A DNA stretch of 64,000 bases from the NCBI GenBank assembly GCA_009885105.1, contig VFLI01000016.1, positions 1 through 64,000 of the forward strand, in the 5' to 3' direction. This stretch comes from Spirochaetia bacterium (GTDB taxonomy: Bacteria > Spirochaetota > Leptospiria > Leptospirales > Leptonemataceae). The notes below the pieces were generated by a model, which searched no databases, was not told where the DNA came from, and saw only the letters and a program-made list of their open reading frames with translations. Shown here in pieces: positions 1 to 7,481 of the stretch. Each line of letters starts with the position of its first letter. Within the stretch, counting starts at the first letter, position 1. A program made the translations under genes and the position numbers.

Positions 1-13
1 AGCCGGAATGTTC

Positions 14-205
14 GCTCAACGGGCGGGATAACCGACGTTGCGAGGGCTGTCAAGCCCGAAGCAATGTGTCCGCAGCGCGTTGCGGCGCGCTCAATCAAAA
101 TCCTCCAAAAACTGAGCGCGTCCGCACGAGCGGAGCGAGAGCGCCAGGACCGAGCACCGGAGGCGTCTTCGCCGGAGGAGCGGAGCGGTTATCCTTTAGT
201 TGAGC
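14..205 (-). repeat. attC-like imperfect palindrome
   Basis: The ends are GCTCAAC (14-20) and GTTGAGC (199-205), which match the RYYYAAC and GTTRRRY core boxes of integron attC sites. Just inside each end, after an unpaired spacer of 4-5 nt, both arms carry GGATAACCG when read toward the centre (27-35 and the complement of 186-194), like the inner L boxes. The variable middle contains a further hairpin (GCGCGCTCA/TGAGCGCG). At about 190 nt it is longer than most attC sites. Complementarity also continues outside the core boxes (GCCGGAA/TTCCGGC), which attC sites do not need. It could instead be the space between two copies of a terminal-inverted-repeat element. Confidence 0.5.
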
Positions 206-505
206 GGCGTTCCGGCTGAATCCGGCCGCTCCCGAACCGGGAGCCTCTGAAGGAAAAACAATGAAGCCGTATCAAGCCTTGCAGAAACACAACTTTCAAT
301 ATATCCGGGGGACCTGAATATTAATACAGAACTGAACAACCGAAAGAACAGAGAATCTGGTAAAATAGCATAAATGAAAAAAAATATAATACAGAAATAA
401 AAAAATTACAGTATAAATCAAAATATATAAAAAAGCAAACCATCAAAAACGCCGGCCAGGGAGGCCGGCGAAGGCGAATCGATTCAGCCGGAATGTTCGC
501 TCAAC
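199..505. repeat. Cassette-like unit bounded by 24-25 bp inverted repeats
   Basis: The left end (199-222) and right end (481-505) are near-perfect inverted copies that start with GTTGAGC and run into TTCCGGCTGAATC. The right-end 20-mer AGCCGGAATGTTCGCTCAAC (486-505) recurs exactly at 1-20, so the unit is repeated beyond the window edge. The interior is AT-rich and holds no convincing gene; there is only an 18-codon reading frame at 261-317 with an AAGGA upstream. Read on the minus strand it has cassette layout: core site, body, attC-like end. Read as a miniature transposable element, TCCTTTA (192-198) and TCCTATTA (506-513) would be an imperfect target duplication. Confidence 0.5.
445..470 (-). 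terminator. Rho-independent terminator on the minus strand
   Basis: On the minus strand a 7-bp GC stem (CGCCGGC/GCCGGCG, loop CTCCCTG) is followed directly by TTTTT. It would stop transcripts coming leftward from the recombinase gene before they enter the repeat array. Confidence 0.7.
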
Positions 506-600
506 TCCTATTAGGCGAAATGCGTTAAACCGGTCAACCGTAATTTACAGACGGGTTGCAAATAATTCGTAAAATACACATAATTTTGGCTACTTAACGT

Positions 601-755
601 ATTTCGATAAACCCGCAACCTGGTGAGAAATCAGAGCTGCGAATAATCGGCCAGTGAACCATAACTGGCAGCACTGGCATTGTTCGATATTACTGAATAG
701 CTGAAGATTTCGATAAACCGCGCGGACCCGATGATTTGCCGTATTGCGATAAACC
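601..755 (-). repeat. Three direct repeats GGTTTATCGAAAT
   Basis: The plus strand shows ATTTCGATAAACC at 601-613 and 707-719 and ATTGCGATAAACC at 743-755. They lie immediately beyond the 3' end of the recombinase gene and before the first GTTGAGC boundary at 499-505. Direct repeats at this place would suit recombinase-binding sites of an attachment region, by analogy with the direct repeats of integron attI sites. No gene is visible between 506 and 805. Confidence 0.55.
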
Positions 756-805
756 GCCGCCTACACCCATCGCCGGTCGCGCCGTCCGCCACTCCAGGCC
801 ACTCG

Positions 806-880
806 TCACATCCCTTCCGGAAAAATACGATCCAGGGGACTCTGAATTTTTCGCAGATGAGTGTTGCTTACGCGCGCGCG
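806..880 (-). pseudogene. Out-of-frame C-terminal tail of the recombinase
   Basis: Shifted by two bases relative to the upstream frame, this stretch encodes about 22 residues containing RKIQSPLDRIF, the usual last helix of tyrosine recombinases, and ends at a TGA at 806-808. In XerC/D-like enzymes this helix contacts the neighbouring protomer. Its in-phase survival next to a (CG)5 tract argues for a recent indel or a slippage switch. Confidence 0.75.
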
Positions 881-1857
881 TAAATTTCCGTGGTGCGGCT
901 GCTCTTGTGGCCCAGAAGTGTCTGAATGTATCTCAAATCGGTTCCATTCTCCAGCAGATGCGTGGCGAATGCATGCCGCAGAGCATGAATTGAGACATCT
1001 TTCTGAATCAGAGCGGCTCTTTTTGAATTTTCAAATATTTTTTCTGCGCTGCGAATGCTGAGATGTTTTTTCGGGTTCTGTCCTGGAAAAAGCCAGGGGG
1101 AAGCAGGATTGCGCACGTAGAATTTCAATAGCTCGGCGATGGAAGGCGAGAGCAGCGAATGCCGGTCTTTCTTTCCTTTACCCTGACGCACAACAAGGGT
1201 TCCTCTGGCAAAGTCAAGATCGGCGGGGCGGAGCTGGACTGCCTCGCTCACGCGGAGGCCGGCGGAATATGTGACGGCCAGAAGAAGTCGATGCTTCTGA
1301 TTTCGCGCGGCGTTTATTATAGAAAGAACTTCATCGGTTGAGAGCACGGACGGCAGTTTCTGGTCGCGTTTGGGATAGGGTAGCCGTATTCTGTGCTGTG
1401 TGCGGCATCCGTAACGCAGAAAAAAGACCAACGCGGCTGTGGCCTGTCGAAGTGTGGCCGAGCTGAGTTCGCGCAGTGAAAGATTCGCCAGAAATGTGCG
1501 TATGTGCTCGGTCTGCAGGTTTGCCGGGGCAGTTCCCGTTTCTTTCAGGAATCGGCGGATATAACCGATGTAGGTTTTTCTGGTGCGGACGCTGTAATTA
1601 CGAGCCAGCATCTCGTCGACGGCCGCCTGTAGAGCCGGATCGGAATCGGCTGTGGATCCGAATCGTATATCGCTTCCAAAAAGATTTTCGAGCAGTTTTC
1701 GGGTCGCCGGATTGTCCGGCACGCGCCAGCATTTTTCCTCAGGCGACCAGTATCGCACTGGCAGCGACCGAATTTTGGCGACTGTTTTCTGATGGAATGG
1801 AAAACTCAGCTGCAATTCTGCGCGCTGTGTATCGGGCAGGACTTTGATGATGGGCAT
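868..1857 (-). CDS. Tyrosine recombinase/integrase with frameshifted C-terminus
   Basis: This is a site-specific recombinase of the phage integrase/Xer superfamily. Residues 1-60 form an extra N-terminal module with a W-x-P-E-E-K-C-W-R-V-P pattern resembling HARP-like domains. Residues 75-155 are the SAM-like core-binding domain, and the catalytic domain follows with Arg202 (AGLRVSE), Lys near 227-230 (GKGKKDR), His291-Arg294 (HALR), His317 (LLGH) and nucleophile Tyr326. The insertion typical of integron IntI enzymes between the Lys and HxxR boxes is absent. The reading frame stops three codons after the Tyr. Dropping one CG from the (CG)5 run at 871-880 restores a normal tail (VSNTHLRKIQSPLD...) that ends at 806. 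The gene is therefore truncated, or able to switch by slippage. It points toward the attC-like repeats. Confidence 0.85.
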   Translation of the reverse strand: MPIIKVLPDTQRAELQLSFPFHQKTVAKIRSLPVRYWSPEEKCWRVPDNPATRKLLENLFGSDIRFGSTADSDPALQAAVDEMLARNYSVRTRKTYIGYIRRFLKETGTAPANLQTEHIRTFLANLSLRELSSATLRQATAALVFFLRYGCRTQHRIRLPYPKRDQKLPSVLSTDEVLSIINAARNQKHRLLLAVTYSAGLRVSEAVQLRPADLDFARGTLVVRQGKGKKDRHSLLSPSIAELLKFYVRNPASPWLFPGQNPKKHLSIRSAEKIFENSKRAALIQKDVSIHALRHAFATHLLENGTDLRYIQTLLGHKSSRTTEIYARA

Positions 1858-1900
1858 ACCCGGATAGGGTAGGAAATCTTTCGATCGTTGCGTTTTTTTT

Positions 1901-4699
1901 TTAGAATTTCAGCTCCATCCCAATATTCACCAGCGGCAGCAAAAGCTGTCGTCCGCCCCCGGCGGGCGTGGCGATGTAGGTCGACTGATAGTTGATTGTA
2001 GGATTGTTGGCCCGGTTGTAGGGCGACAGGAAATTAAAATTCTCCGATTCCGCGTTCCGACGCGCATAAAAATTAATAAATTCTATATACATATTGGCGT
2101 GCCCCCATTCATAGTTCATGAAATAGTCGATGCGGATGTCCAGCTGATGAAAAGGCAGGTAGCGCGCCGAGTTGTAGAACTCCGAATATTTCGGAATGAA
2201 GGTCAGAATACCCGTGAACGCTCCCGTGTTGTTCGCGCTCGAAATCGGCGTGTAGGGCGGCGCCGTCGCGTATCGCCATCTGGACCCGATCTGCCAGCTG
2301 GAATTGAACTTATAGTTCAAAACCAGGCTTGCGATGTGAGTGCGGTCCAGATCGTACAGTTCTTCGCGGTCGTTGTCGAAGTAGGCCTCGAGTTCGCCCG
2401 TGTTGAAATACAGAAGTTTTGTCCTGCCGATATTTCCCTGAGCCAGAACTTTTCTGTTGAGATTTCGTGCATTGAGAGCGTCGTTCTCTTTCTGGGTAAG
2501 ACGCGTCTGATGGTTGTTTCGTTTCGTTTCCGAATATGTGTAGCTCAGCCAGCCGAAAAACCCGCGCGCTCCCGGCGCTCTTGTTTTCTTTATAAAAAAC
2601 TCGACGCCGCGGCTCCAGCCCGTGCCGTCGCTGGAATAATTGATGTTTCTGCTTTCGTAGGGATTGACGCGAATGTCGTTTATCTTCTCCACAAGATCCC
2701 GGCGGTTTGTGCGAAGCGAGAATGTTGCGTATTCAAACCGGTCCTCAACGACAAGATTCGTAAATATATTTCTGTAACCCTCCGCTTTTATCTGCCAGTT
2801 GCGCCCGATCTCCTGATGGATGCCGCCCGCCACATGATCCGACTGCTCCATTTTAAGATTGGGATTCGCCGCTTCGAGCGAAATCTGCTCCTGCGCCGGA
2901 GGCACGGCAAAATGCCGGCCTGCGCCCGCCAGAAAACTCGTTCTCGTCTCTGGAATATTGAATTCAACGCCCATCCTCGGTCCGATTCCCGTCGAATTGG
3001 AAAGCGAGTACGATTCGCCCCGGATGCCCGGCGTGAAACGAAAGCGCCAGATGTCGATGTCAAGGTCGGCGTAGGCCGCGTTCAGAATATACTTTGTCCG
3101 GTCTCCATCATACAGAGCGCGAAAGGTCCGGTTCGAATCGACCAGCTGATTCACTGTGTCGATGAAGCTGGGCGTGTTGGGATTGATCGATTTCGACGGC
3201 GAAAAGTTCTTCATCGAAAGTTCCCAGCGGTTGTGGTTCGATTCAAGCCCCGCGCCGAGTATCACATGGTTTTTTACCAGCTCTAATAGAAATTCATCTC
3301 TATACTGGATTTCGTGCCGGGCGTTGAGAATCTGATATCCAAAAATCGTCTCTCCGGTCAGCGGCGATCGAAAATCGAGCTCGAAATCCTCGCGGTACTC
3401 GCTGAGTTGCGCGTACACGGTATTCTGAAGAACGCCGCCTCTTTTGTAGAGATACTTGACGCCCTGTGTATGAAATCCTTTGTTCGTTCCGACGGGCGGC
3501 CGCGAATCTGAATTTGTGTCGTTCAGGTTCGTTGAAATGTCAATTCCGGGTATGGCCGAACCGCCGGAGTATGTTTTATTCGCCGACTCCGCGACGGACT
3601 TTGTGTACTGAATGGTATCGTGCGCGCCGAAATATATCATCGTTACTTCATGGTTCTGATTGAAACGGTACCCAAGTTTAAACTGCCCGTCGGCATAGAC
3701 GGCATATTTCGCGTTGGGAGGAACCGCGTCCGGATAGAGATGGAGAAGCGTGTAGTTGGGATACGACTGCCGGGCCGTGGCGACAAAGTATCCGTTTTCG
3801 TTTATGAACGGTGTCTCCACGTACGCGTCTGAGAGAAACAGAGCAACATTGATGTGCGCGGCTCTTCGTTTTACCTCGGTCGGCCCCTCGATTGAAATCA
3901 CGCCTCCCGTAGAATTTCCGAATCTCACGGGATAGGTGCCGGTGTACACGTCGATGTTGCGGATGAAATCGTTGTTGAGCACGCTCGACTGATCGCCCAG
4001 ATGAAACGGATACTGGATGCGGAATCCGTCGAGAAAAAACTGGCTGGAACGCGGACCCGCGCCGCGAAGAACAAGAATTCCCGCAGTTGAATTTTTATAC
4101 GGCGGCCCGACGCCGAAGCTCGACAGAAACGCGGTGGAAAGTATATTGACGCTGGGCAGGACGCCCGGCGTGGGTGCGGGACTCACTCCTGGAAGAGTTG
4201 TGATAGCCTTGAGCGAATCGCCGTACACGCCCGGCAGCCGCCGGATCTCGTCGTTCGTGAGCCGGTGGCGCGAAAGCCGTGTTCTGTCCGCAAAGCCCAC
4301 GACAGAAATTCCTTCCGATGTAGTCTGTGTGGTCTGCACGGATCCATCAGCGGTCAGATAAAATTCCAGTTTCTCTCCGCTGAATCGCACTTCGCGGCGA
4401 AGCTGGACGACTCCGGTTTCCATGATGATGCGAAAGGTGTATGTTCCCGGAGCGGGCAGGGCGATCTCGAATACACCGTCCGTGTTCGTGGTTGCCGTCT
4501 GTCTGGATTCCAGGACGGCGATTCTCAGATCCGGTGAGGGCGCTCCTGTCCTCTGGTCTATGACTCTTCCGCTCACGCGGGTTTCAGCCAGCAGGGGGCT
4601 GACCGACAATAAAAACAGGACAAAAAAGGACGCCCGGCGGGCAATGCCAATCAGTCCGGGGACACGACAGCGGACTTTTCCTCCCTGAATCTTTTTCAT
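1901..4699 (-). CDS. TonB-dependent outer-membrane receptor
   Basis: This 932-residue outer-membrane transporter has a signal peptide (cleavage near LLAET, residue about 39) and a carboxypeptidase-regulatory-like beta-sandwich (about 42-118: VSGRVIDQRTGAPSPDLRI...TTNTDGVFEI). A plug domain (about 130-275) follows, with an LRGAGPRSSQFFLDG segment and the IDVYTGTYPVRFGNSTGGVI end typical of plugs. The long beta-barrel ends in a terminal aromatic (MELKF). No TonB box or ligand-specific signature was identified, so the substrate is unknown. It is divergently transcribed from the small lipoprotein gene at 4778. No ExbB/ExbD/TonB gene is in the window. Recognition of the family is firm. Confidence 0.9.
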   Translation of the reverse strand: MKKIQGGKVRCRVPGLIGIARRASFFVLFLLSVSPLLAETRVSGRVIDQRTGAPSPDLRIAVLESRQTATTNTDGVFEIALPAPGTYTFRIIMETGVVQLRREVRFSGEKLEFYLTADGSVQTTQTTSEGISVVGFADRTRLSRHRLTNDEIRRLPGVYGDSLKAITTLPGVSPAPTPGVLPSVNILSTAFLSSFGVGPPYKNSTAGILVLRGAGPRSSQFFLDGFRIQYPFHLGDQSSVLNNDFIRNIDVYTGTYPVRFGNSTGGVISIEGPTEVKRRAAHINVALFLSDAYVETPFINENGYFVATARQSYPNYTLLHLYPDAVPPNAKYAVYADGQFKLGYRFNQNHEVTMIYFGAHDTIQYTKSVAESANKTYSGGSAIPGIDISTNLNDTNSDSRPPVGTNKGFHTQGVKYLYKRGGVLQNTVYAQLSEYREDFELDFRSPLTGETIFGYQILNARHEIQYRDEFLLELVKNHVILGAGLESNHNRWELSMKNFSPSKSINPNTPSFIDTVNQLVDSNRTFRALYDGDRTKYILNAAYADLDIDIWRFRFTPGIRGESYSLSNSTGIGPRMGVEFNIPETRTSFLAGAGRHFAVPPAQEQISLEAANPNLKMEQSDHVAGGIHQEIGRNWQIKAEGYRNIFTNLVVEDRFEYATFSLRTNRRDLVEKINDIRVNPYESRNINYSSDGTGWSRGVEFFIKKTRAPGARGFFGWLSYTYSETKRNNHQTRLTQKENDALNARNLNRKVLAQGNIGRTKLLYFNTGELEAYFDNDREELYDLDRTHIASLVLNYKFNSSWQIGSRWRYATAPPYTPISSANNTGAFTGILTFIPKYSEFYNSARYLPFHQLDIRIDYFMNYEWGHANMYIEFINFYARRNAESENFNFLSPYNRANNPTINYQSTYIATPAGGGRQLLLPLVNIGMELKF

Positions 4700-4777
4700 G
4701 CCGGCAGAGGCAAAAAGTCAGGACCGCATTTTTTTTCATATAAGAATTAAATCGGATTTGAAAAAACGGCCATTGTT

Positions 4778-5083
4778 ATGCCCGGCCGAGTTCTTCTCAT
4801 ATTGACAGTGAACTTTTCGATGCTCATGATAAGCTGCATGACGGACAATATCGTGGACAGCTGGGAAGCTCAAACACGCGTCAACAACGCGTACTTTCTC
4901 AAGCTGGATCAGTGCAAACAGCAGTCATTTTTCTTTCTATTCGTGCCGAACGACCAGCAGGATTCCGATGTCCGGCGCTGCGAAGGCGAACTTCTGGCAT
5001 CGGGCTGTCCCATGAAAAATATGCCAGCTTCCTGCGTTCTTCTGATGATCAAAAAAGCCCCCCACAAAGACATTGATCATTAA
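4778..5083 (+). CDS. Small putative lipoprotein
   Basis: This 101-residue protein begins with a short hydrophobic signal and a lipobox-like LMISC, so Cys20 would be lipidated. The mature part has five more cysteines (in DQCKQQ, VRRCEG, ASGCPM and ASCVLL among others) and no recognisable domain. It is divergent from the TonB-dependent receptor, and its 3' end runs into the palindromic repeat element that separates it from queF. The function is unknown. Cys spacing suggests disulphides in an exported protein, which is inference. Confidence 0.6.
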   Translation: MPGRVLLILTVNFSMLMISCMTDNIVDSWEAQTRVNNAYFLKLDQCKQQSFFFLFVPNDQQDSDVRRCEGELLASGCPMKNMPASCVLLMIKKAPHKDIDH

Positions 5084-5087
5084 GAAA

Positions 5088-5310
5088 TTTCACGCAGAGG
5101 TCGCAAAGTGCGCTGGGGAAGAGGCAAAGAAAAATGAAACAACGTTCCTGGGAAACGGCTGTTCCGGAACGCTTCCCACCGTCCTGATACCCTTTTATGC
5201 TCTGCGACCTCTGCGACCTCTGCATTCTCTGCATTCTCTGCATTCTCTGCGTTCTCTGCGTTCTCTGCGTTCTCTATGTTCTCTATGTTCTCTGCGTGAG
5301 GAATTCCGTT
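5088..5310. repeat. Palindromic CACGCAGAG element with 9-bp tandem repeats
   Basis: Its ends are CACGCAGAGG and CTCTGCGTG, inverted copies of each other. Inside, 5200-5298 holds eleven uninterrupted 9-bp units (CTCTGCGAC x2, CTCTGCATT x3, CTCTGCGTT x3, CTCTATGTT x2, CTCTGCGTG). The element lies between the converging 3' ends of the 4778 lipoprotein and queF. Two related copies are at 9331-9415 and 52282-52403. The open frames across it are low-complexity by-products of the repeat. Confidence 0.85.
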
Positions 5311-5313
5311 CCT

Positions 5314-5715
5314 TCAGCTGCCGGGTTTCTGATAACGAACAGTTACCCGTGTCTTGATGCCGCCGCGGATATTGTAGTCGGCGTGCAGCCGTGCCCGGCG
5401 GGGTGTGCAGGCCTTCACAATGTCGTCCAGAATTCGGTTGGCCGCATTTTCGTGAAAAATGCCGATTTCTCTGAAATGATTGATGTAATCTTTGAGACTT
5501 TTGAGTTCCAGGCAGTATTCGTGCGGGTAGTAGGAGAGGTACAGAATTCCGAAGTCGGGCAGGCCGGTTTTTGGGCATATTGCCGTGAACTCCGGTATCT
5601 CCATGTCGATTCGATAATTTTTATCCGGATAGATATTGCGGAACACTTCTATCGGCGGCATCTGCAGATCACGGATGTGATCCTGCCGGCCTTCGTAATC
5701 TCCGGATTTTGTCAT
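5314..5715 (-). CDS. queF: NADPH-dependent 7-cyano-7-deazaguanine reductase (QueF)
   Basis: QueF reduces preQ0 to preQ1 in the cytoplasm, a step in making queuosine for tRNA wobble positions. The signature EFTAICPKTGLPDFG carries the catalytic Cys that forms the thioimide with the nitrile, and ELKSLKDY and FHENAANRI match the family. I chose the ATG at 5715, giving 133 residues of the short, unimodular type. An upstream ATG at 5826 would overlap the phasin-like gene and its terminator and adds residues unlike the family. A QueD-like gene lies at 22218. The intrinsic terminator just upstream suggests read-through or a separate promoter. No preQ1 riboswitch was seen. Confidence 0.9.
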   Translation of the reverse strand: MTKSGDYEGRQDHIRDLQMPPIEVFRNIYPDKNYRIDMEIPEFTAICPKTGLPDFGILYLSYYPHEYCLELKSLKDYINHFREIGIFHENAANRILDDIVKACTPRRARLHADYNIRGGIKTRVTVRYQKPGS

Positions 5716-5718
5716 GGC

Positions 5719-5748
5719 AAAAGAAAACCCGGACGAGAACCGCCCGGG
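5719..5748 (-). terminator. Terminator after the phasin-like gene
   Basis: On the minus strand CCGGG...CCCGG pairs around an 11-nt loop and is followed by TTTTCTTTT. It sits 14 nt after the stop codon of the phasin-like gene and just before the chosen queF start. Confidence 0.65.
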
Positions 5749-5761
5749 CGTAACTTCGATC

Positions 5762-6163
5762 TTATTTTGCTTTCGTACCGCCGCCAGCTGAGGGGCCGCC
5801 CTGACCGGTTTTTTCTTTGATAACACGAGCGAGTTCTTCTACTTTGTCTTTTACGCTCTGAATCTGATCTTTCGGAACCAGGCTTTCTATTTGTGCGCCG
5901 ATGTTATTGTAGACTTCAGCAAGTTTTTTTTGCGCGTCTGCATAAGCAGTTCCTGCTTTGCCGCTCAGATCATTGGTTTGCGAAACTGCATCATCGAGCA
6001 GTTTGCGAAGCTTTACAGCCGGTTCGCTTGTATCAGCCGCGCCTTTTGATTTGAGTTCGTCAAAAGTTCTCTTAACTTCTTTAATCGCATTGTTTACAGT
6101 GCCTTCTCCGGAACGGAAAAGAGCGATCCCCGCGTTCAATACATCGTGTAATACTTTGTCCAT
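5762..6163 (-). CDS. Phasin-like helical protein
   Basis: This cytoplasmic protein of about 133 residues is almost entirely amphipathic helix with heptad-like spacing and ends in a flexible Gly/Ala/Lys tail (GGPSAGGGTKAK). It resembles the phasin-like proteins of leptospires, relatives of the polyhydroxyalkanoate granule coat proteins. Granule association is not shown, since no PHA synthase is in the window. The ATG at 6163 is preferred over 6211 because AAGGAAGG lies at good spacing, and because the predicted promoter (TTGACA 6239-6234, CAAAAT 6215-6210, 18-bp spacer) would start transcription downstream of 6211. A terminator follows. Confidence 0.65.
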   Translation of the reverse strand: MDKVLHDVLNAGIALFRSGEGTVNNAIKEVKRTFDELKSKGAADTSEPAVKLRKLLDDAVSQTNDLSGKAGTAYADAQKKLAEVYNNIGAQIESLVPKDQIQSVKDKVEELARVIKEKTGQGGPSAGGGTKAK

Positions 6164-6209
6164 ATTAGCCTTCCTTATTTTTAGTTCTTTATTGTGCACC
6201 GCACAAGCC

Positions 6210-6239
6210 ATTTTGTGCAGTGCCCCATTGGGCTGTCAA
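6210..6239 (-). promoter_or_regulatory. Promoter of the phasin-like gene
   Basis: On the minus strand TTGACA (6239-6234) and CAAAAT (6215-6210) are separated by 18 bp. Transcription would begin near 6203, leaving a leader of about 40 nt that contains the AAGGAAGG ribosome-binding site. Confidence 0.55.
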
Positions 6240-6255
6240 ACACAATTTGGTAAAA

Positions 6256-6284
6256 TTGGACAAAAATTTTTCAGAAAATACTAA
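6256..6284 (+). promoter_or_regulatory. Promoter candidate for the lipase-like gene
   Basis: TTGGAC (6256-6261) and TACTAA (6279-6284) are 17 bp apart. The predicted start, near 6291, falls on the 12-bp palindrome at 6290-6324, which could therefore act as an operator. Confidence 0.4.
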
Positions 6285-6289
6285 TTTTT

Positions 6290-6324
6290 GAGACATAATA
6301 GAGCTTTTTTTCCTATTATGTCTC
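6290..6324. promoter_or_regulatory. 12-bp inverted repeat, operator-like
   Basis: GAGACATAATAG (6290-6301) and CTATTATGTCTC (6313-6324) form a perfect 12-bp inverted repeat with an 11-nt loop and a T-run. It lies between two divergent genes, so it may be an operator or a 5' hairpin. The half-site ATTATGTCTC recurs upstream of other genes at 13741, 31990 and 46422. Confidence 0.55.
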
Positions 6325-6383
6325 TTTTTTCAAAGAAATGGAGAGCGGAGAAAAACGTCTAAATAAGTACGACGGATATTACT

Positions 6384-7481
6384 ATGAATGCGCGCAATAT
6401 TTTCAAACAAAGCTACCGGATTTTTTCCACCCTGTTTCTGACCGGCTGGATGCTGTTTTCGGCCTCCTGTTCGAACGTTCAAGAGAAACTGGGCCTGATA
6501 CCCGAAGAGGATGATGCCAGACAGCAGCTGCTTGTGGCTCTGGGTCTGCTCATGAATTCCGGCGACTATTTTACAAAGCTTTACTATGTGAATCCTTCCA
6601 TTATGTCCAATCTTACAAATTCCAATCTGATCTGGGAGGCCGGCGCAGCGGAAGTCACACCGGGCAAGAAAAAACTGGTTCTCGTTCACGGCTGGCATTT
6701 TGACGACCGGGACTGGGCCGGATATCCGTCTTCCTACGCTCTAAAAGATCGCGTGATGGCGCAGAACTGGAGCGCATTTTTTGCGACATCGGAGTTCAAC
6801 ACGATTGTGAACACAAAACTCTACGATATCTACGCCTTCGATTATCTGACATCCAACGGTGTTGAAGTGAACGGCTCCCGTTTTCGCGCGAAAATGGACG
6901 CCTTATTCTCCGCATCGGCGGACAACGGAAAGGTTGTGATCTACGCTCATTCCATGGGAGGGCTGGTAACCCGGTTTGCTCTGTATGAGGGACTGGTCAG
7001 TCCTGCGTACGTGACCCGTATCATCACAACGGGCACGCCGTACCACGGTTCTCCCTGGGCCAGTCCGCAGTTTCAGGAGAACCGGGCCGTAATCGGTTCG
7101 CTTGCGGGATTTGTCACATTCACGACGGGTGGACAGGATCTTCGCTGGGACAATTTTGACGGAGCTCTCTCCGGCGCGTCCAATCCAAAACTGACCGGCG
7201 TCAACGCAAAGACAGACAGAGACGATCTCATGTACACTTACCAGGGAAATTACAACAACACCAGCCAGGCGCCGGGAGCGGGGGCGGGACTTGCGCTGAA
7301 CGCTGCCTGCACACTTCTCGGTTCGACATTTTCGCCGTCCGACTGCATCGTGCCGGAATCCAGCGCAAAACTGCAGAACAATCCCGTCACCATACGCCGC
7401 AGCGTGGGCAGCTACGATCACCTGGATGTGAAAATGGGAATCGCCTCGATTCGAACGCAGTTTGTCACGGACCTGCCGTAG
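6384..7481 (+). CDS. Lipoprotein triacylglycerol lipase-like hydrolase
   Basis: This 365-residue protein has a lipoprotein signal ending in FSASC (Cys near 29), so it is probably anchored in a membrane facing the periplasm or surface. The alpha/beta-hydrolase core shows LVLVHGWHFDD (oxyanion-hole HG motif), the nucleophile elbow AHSMGG with catalytic Ser, and TGTPYHGSPWA just after, as in bacterial lipases. The catalytic His is probably in SYDHLDV near the C-terminus. The substrate is unknown; lipid esters are the likely class, which would suit a spirochaete feeding on fatty acids. Its 3' end overlaps that of the converging hydrolase by 17 bp. Confidence 0.85.
   Translation: MNARNIFKQSYRIFSTLFLTGWMLFSASCSNVQEKLGLIPEEDDARQQLLVALGLLMNSGDYFTKLYYVNPSIMSNLTNSNLIWEAGAAEVTPGKKKLVLVHGWHFDDRDWAGYPSSYALKDRVMAQNWSAFFATSEFNTIVNTKLYDIYAFDYLTSNGVEVNGSRFRAKMDALFSASADNGKVVIYAHSMGGLVTRFALYEGLVSPAYVTRIITTGTPYHGSPWASPQFQENRAVIGSLAGFVTFTTGGQDLRWDNFDGALSGASNPKLTGVNAKTDRDDLMYTYQGNYNNTSQAPGAGAGLALNAACTLLGSTFSPSDCIVPESSAKLQNNPVTIRRSVGSYDHLDVKMGIASIRTQFVTDLP

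Noticed and set aside
868-1857. Calling the recombinase an IntI integron integrase
   Set aside because: The segment between the catalytic Lys and HxxR boxes is short and lacks the IntI-specific insertion; only the surrounding DNA looks integron-like.
2099-3286. A 395-residue open frame on the plus strand
   Set aside because: It is the antisense shadow of the TonB-dependent receptor barrel, with Arg/Val/Phe-rich text and no domain.
5200-5298. CRISPR-like array
   Set aside because: Units are 9 bp with no spacers, so this is a simple tandem repeat inside an intergenic element.
5715-5762. preQ1 riboswitch before queF
   Set aside because: The hairpin is a GC-rich terminator with a T-tail and lacks the A-rich 3' strand of preQ1 aptamers.
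5195-5820. Two Cys/Leu-rich and Arg-rich open frames across the repeat
   Set aside because: They are low-complexity translations of the 9-bp tandem array and of queF in other frames.
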